Shown piece by piece: positions 40,821 through 41,578 of a stretch of DNA of 41,578 nt. How positions within the stretch are numbered: position 1 is the stretch's first letter; the number at the start of each line of letters is the position of its first letter. The stretch spans positions 1 to 41,578 of the forward strand of contig JAJYYP010000007.1 in assembly GCA_021800855.1 (NCBI GenBank), read 5' to 3'. The stretch is from an archaeon (GTDB lineage: Archaea; Thermoproteota; Nitrososphaeria; Nitrososphaerales; Gagatemarchaeaceae). The position numbers were made by a program, and so were the translations under genes. The notes under the pieces are model-generated. The model did no database searches, was not told the origin of the DNA, and was given only the letters and a program-made list of their open reading frames with translations.

Positions 40821-41578
40821 TCAGTGCTCTTTTTTAACAAATGATCTTAGATTCGGAGTGTCTTCCTTAAAGTCGAGTGCGAGATCTGCTCGTACTTCTT
40901 TAGTGAGCCTATCTTTGGGTATGGAACGAGATTTCAAGTAGGCATAGACATCAACGTGCGTCTTGTTGTCCTTCGGCGTGTAAATGTAAAGGAACTTGGA
41001 ACCAGTAATCGGACCCTTTAGCATCTCGAAAACATAGCCCAGAGGAGCAAGGTTGGTCATTTGAATTGTCTCTCCATTCCAGCGATTGTGTTTCTTACGT
41101 TCCTGAGACATGATGGACACGCCTTCAGAGACCGATTTGAATTTAAAATTTCGAGTTCTCTTTGCGTGAGCATTTTCGTGATCTTCTCCGCCTTCAAAGA
41201 AATACTTCCAAGTAACTCCTATGGGTGCGTCAAAAATACCGCCTACGTCCTTGAAAAAGACAGCACTCTCCTTTTTGTTGGCTTTCTTGCTCTTCATCGC
41301 ATAGTCTTTGATTGCTGGAGCATCATCACTATACTCTCCTTCTAGAAATTTCCTGACACTCTGCTCTAAATCGCTATCAGGGATTGTCTTGGACTGAAAG
41401 TCTCCAAATACATCTATCTGAGTCTTATTGTTTCCCTTAGGTGAGTAGAGATAGAACATCTTTGACCCAGCAAAAGCACCTTCGAGCCATTCAGTAGACA
41501 TGCCCAAAGGCGGGAAAACACTTTGCCGCATTGACTCTGCAATCCAGTTGCCATCGAAATCTCGTTCTGAGGAATAGA
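40821..41578 (-). CDS. Protein with two tandem related domains (possible SRPBCC fold), N-terminus outside the window
   Basis: At least 252 residues, open to the window edge, so the start is missing. Two copies of one domain are visible. First copy: 'PPLGMSTEWLEGAFAGSKMF', 'IDVFGDFQSKTIPDSDLEQ'. Second copy: 'APLGYVFEMLKGPITGSKFL', 'HVDVYAYLKSRSIPKDRLTK'. Each is preceded by a 'W-x-G/N-E-x-I' segment. The alternating strands and the 'G-S-K-x-x-Y-x-Y-x-P-K' core suggest an SRPBCC (START/polyketide cyclase-like) fold, which is a guess. AT-rich and outside the core codon pattern. Confidence 0.6.
   Translation of the reverse strand, partial: YSSERDFDGNWIAESMRQSVFPPLGMSTEWLEGAFAGSKMFYLYSPKGNNKTQIDVFGDFQSKTIPDSDLEQSVRKFLEGEYSDDAPAIKDYAMKSKKANKKESAVFFKDVGGIFDAPIGVTWKYFFEGGEDHENAHAKRTRNFKFKSVSEGVSIMSQERKKHNRWNGETIQMTNLAPLGYVFEMLKGPITGSKFLYIYTPKDNKTHVDVYAYLKSRSIPKDRLTKEVRADLALDFKEDTPNLRSFVKKEH

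Noticed and set aside
1-41578. CRISPR arrays, rRNA genes, replication origin repeats
   Set aside because: No regularly spaced direct repeats and no rRNA signature were seen.

Overview
The window is a 41.6 kb piece of an archaeal chromosome, most likely from the TACK side (Nitrososphaerota/Thaumarchaeota-like or a close relative). Supporting signs are aIF2-beta, DUF424, RIO1 kinase, a Dim2-like KH protein, topoisomerase VI, archaeal inositol-phosphate synthase, a prenyl diphosphate synthase, an A-type ATP synthase and a complex I without visible NADH-module genes. Many genes carry a TATA-like octamer about 26 bp upstream of a leaderless start, and all three tRNAs look intron-bearing. Most of the window is GC-rich; the right end is more AT-rich.

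Layout. 1-5468: translation and chaperone genes (aIF2-beta end, DUF424, then grpE-dnaK-dnaJ on the minus strand, divergent from rio1-KH). 5469-9874: topoisomerase VI subunits B and A; B has a damaged N-terminus in the reading frame and A carries a 528-residue intein. 9932-15717: inositol-1-phosphate synthase, a K+-channel-like RCK protein, a gene-poor stretch (12208-13016), a methyltransferase, intron-containing tRNA-Asn(GTT), a small nuclease-like protein, an NTF2-like protein, a membrane protein, an intron-containing CAT-anticodon tRNA and aIF1. 15781-26060: a complex I membrane-arm operon H-I-J-K-M-L-M-N in which NuoI carries a 367-residue intein. 26176-34789: A-type ATP synthase operon K-E-C-F-A-B-D-X-H-I. 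34861-36493: prenyl diphosphate synthase and an unknown gene fired from one shared palindromic TATA element. 36530-36639: tRNA-Glu(TTC) with a greatly enlarged D-loop. 36640-41578: a decaying accessory island with a DDE transposase remnant, a secreted protein broken by a frameshift, a truncated tyrosine recombinase, a frameshifted VOC protein, an IS110 remnant and an AT-rich pair of unknown genes.

How it fits together. The two large operons make the respiratory proton pump and the ATP synthase that uses its gradient. The most unusual theme is splicing. Two essential or central proteins need protein splicing before they can work: topoisomerase VI A is interrupted beside its Toprim motif, and NuoI is interrupted exactly at the first cysteine of an iron-sulfur cluster. 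Each of the three tRNAs carries extra sequence in the D-loop, and two also have a canonical 37/38 intron. Complex I also has four antiporter-like subunits instead of three. Several single-base frame breaks (topoisomerase VI B, secreted protein, VOC protein) mean that sequence error must be excluded before calling those genes broken.
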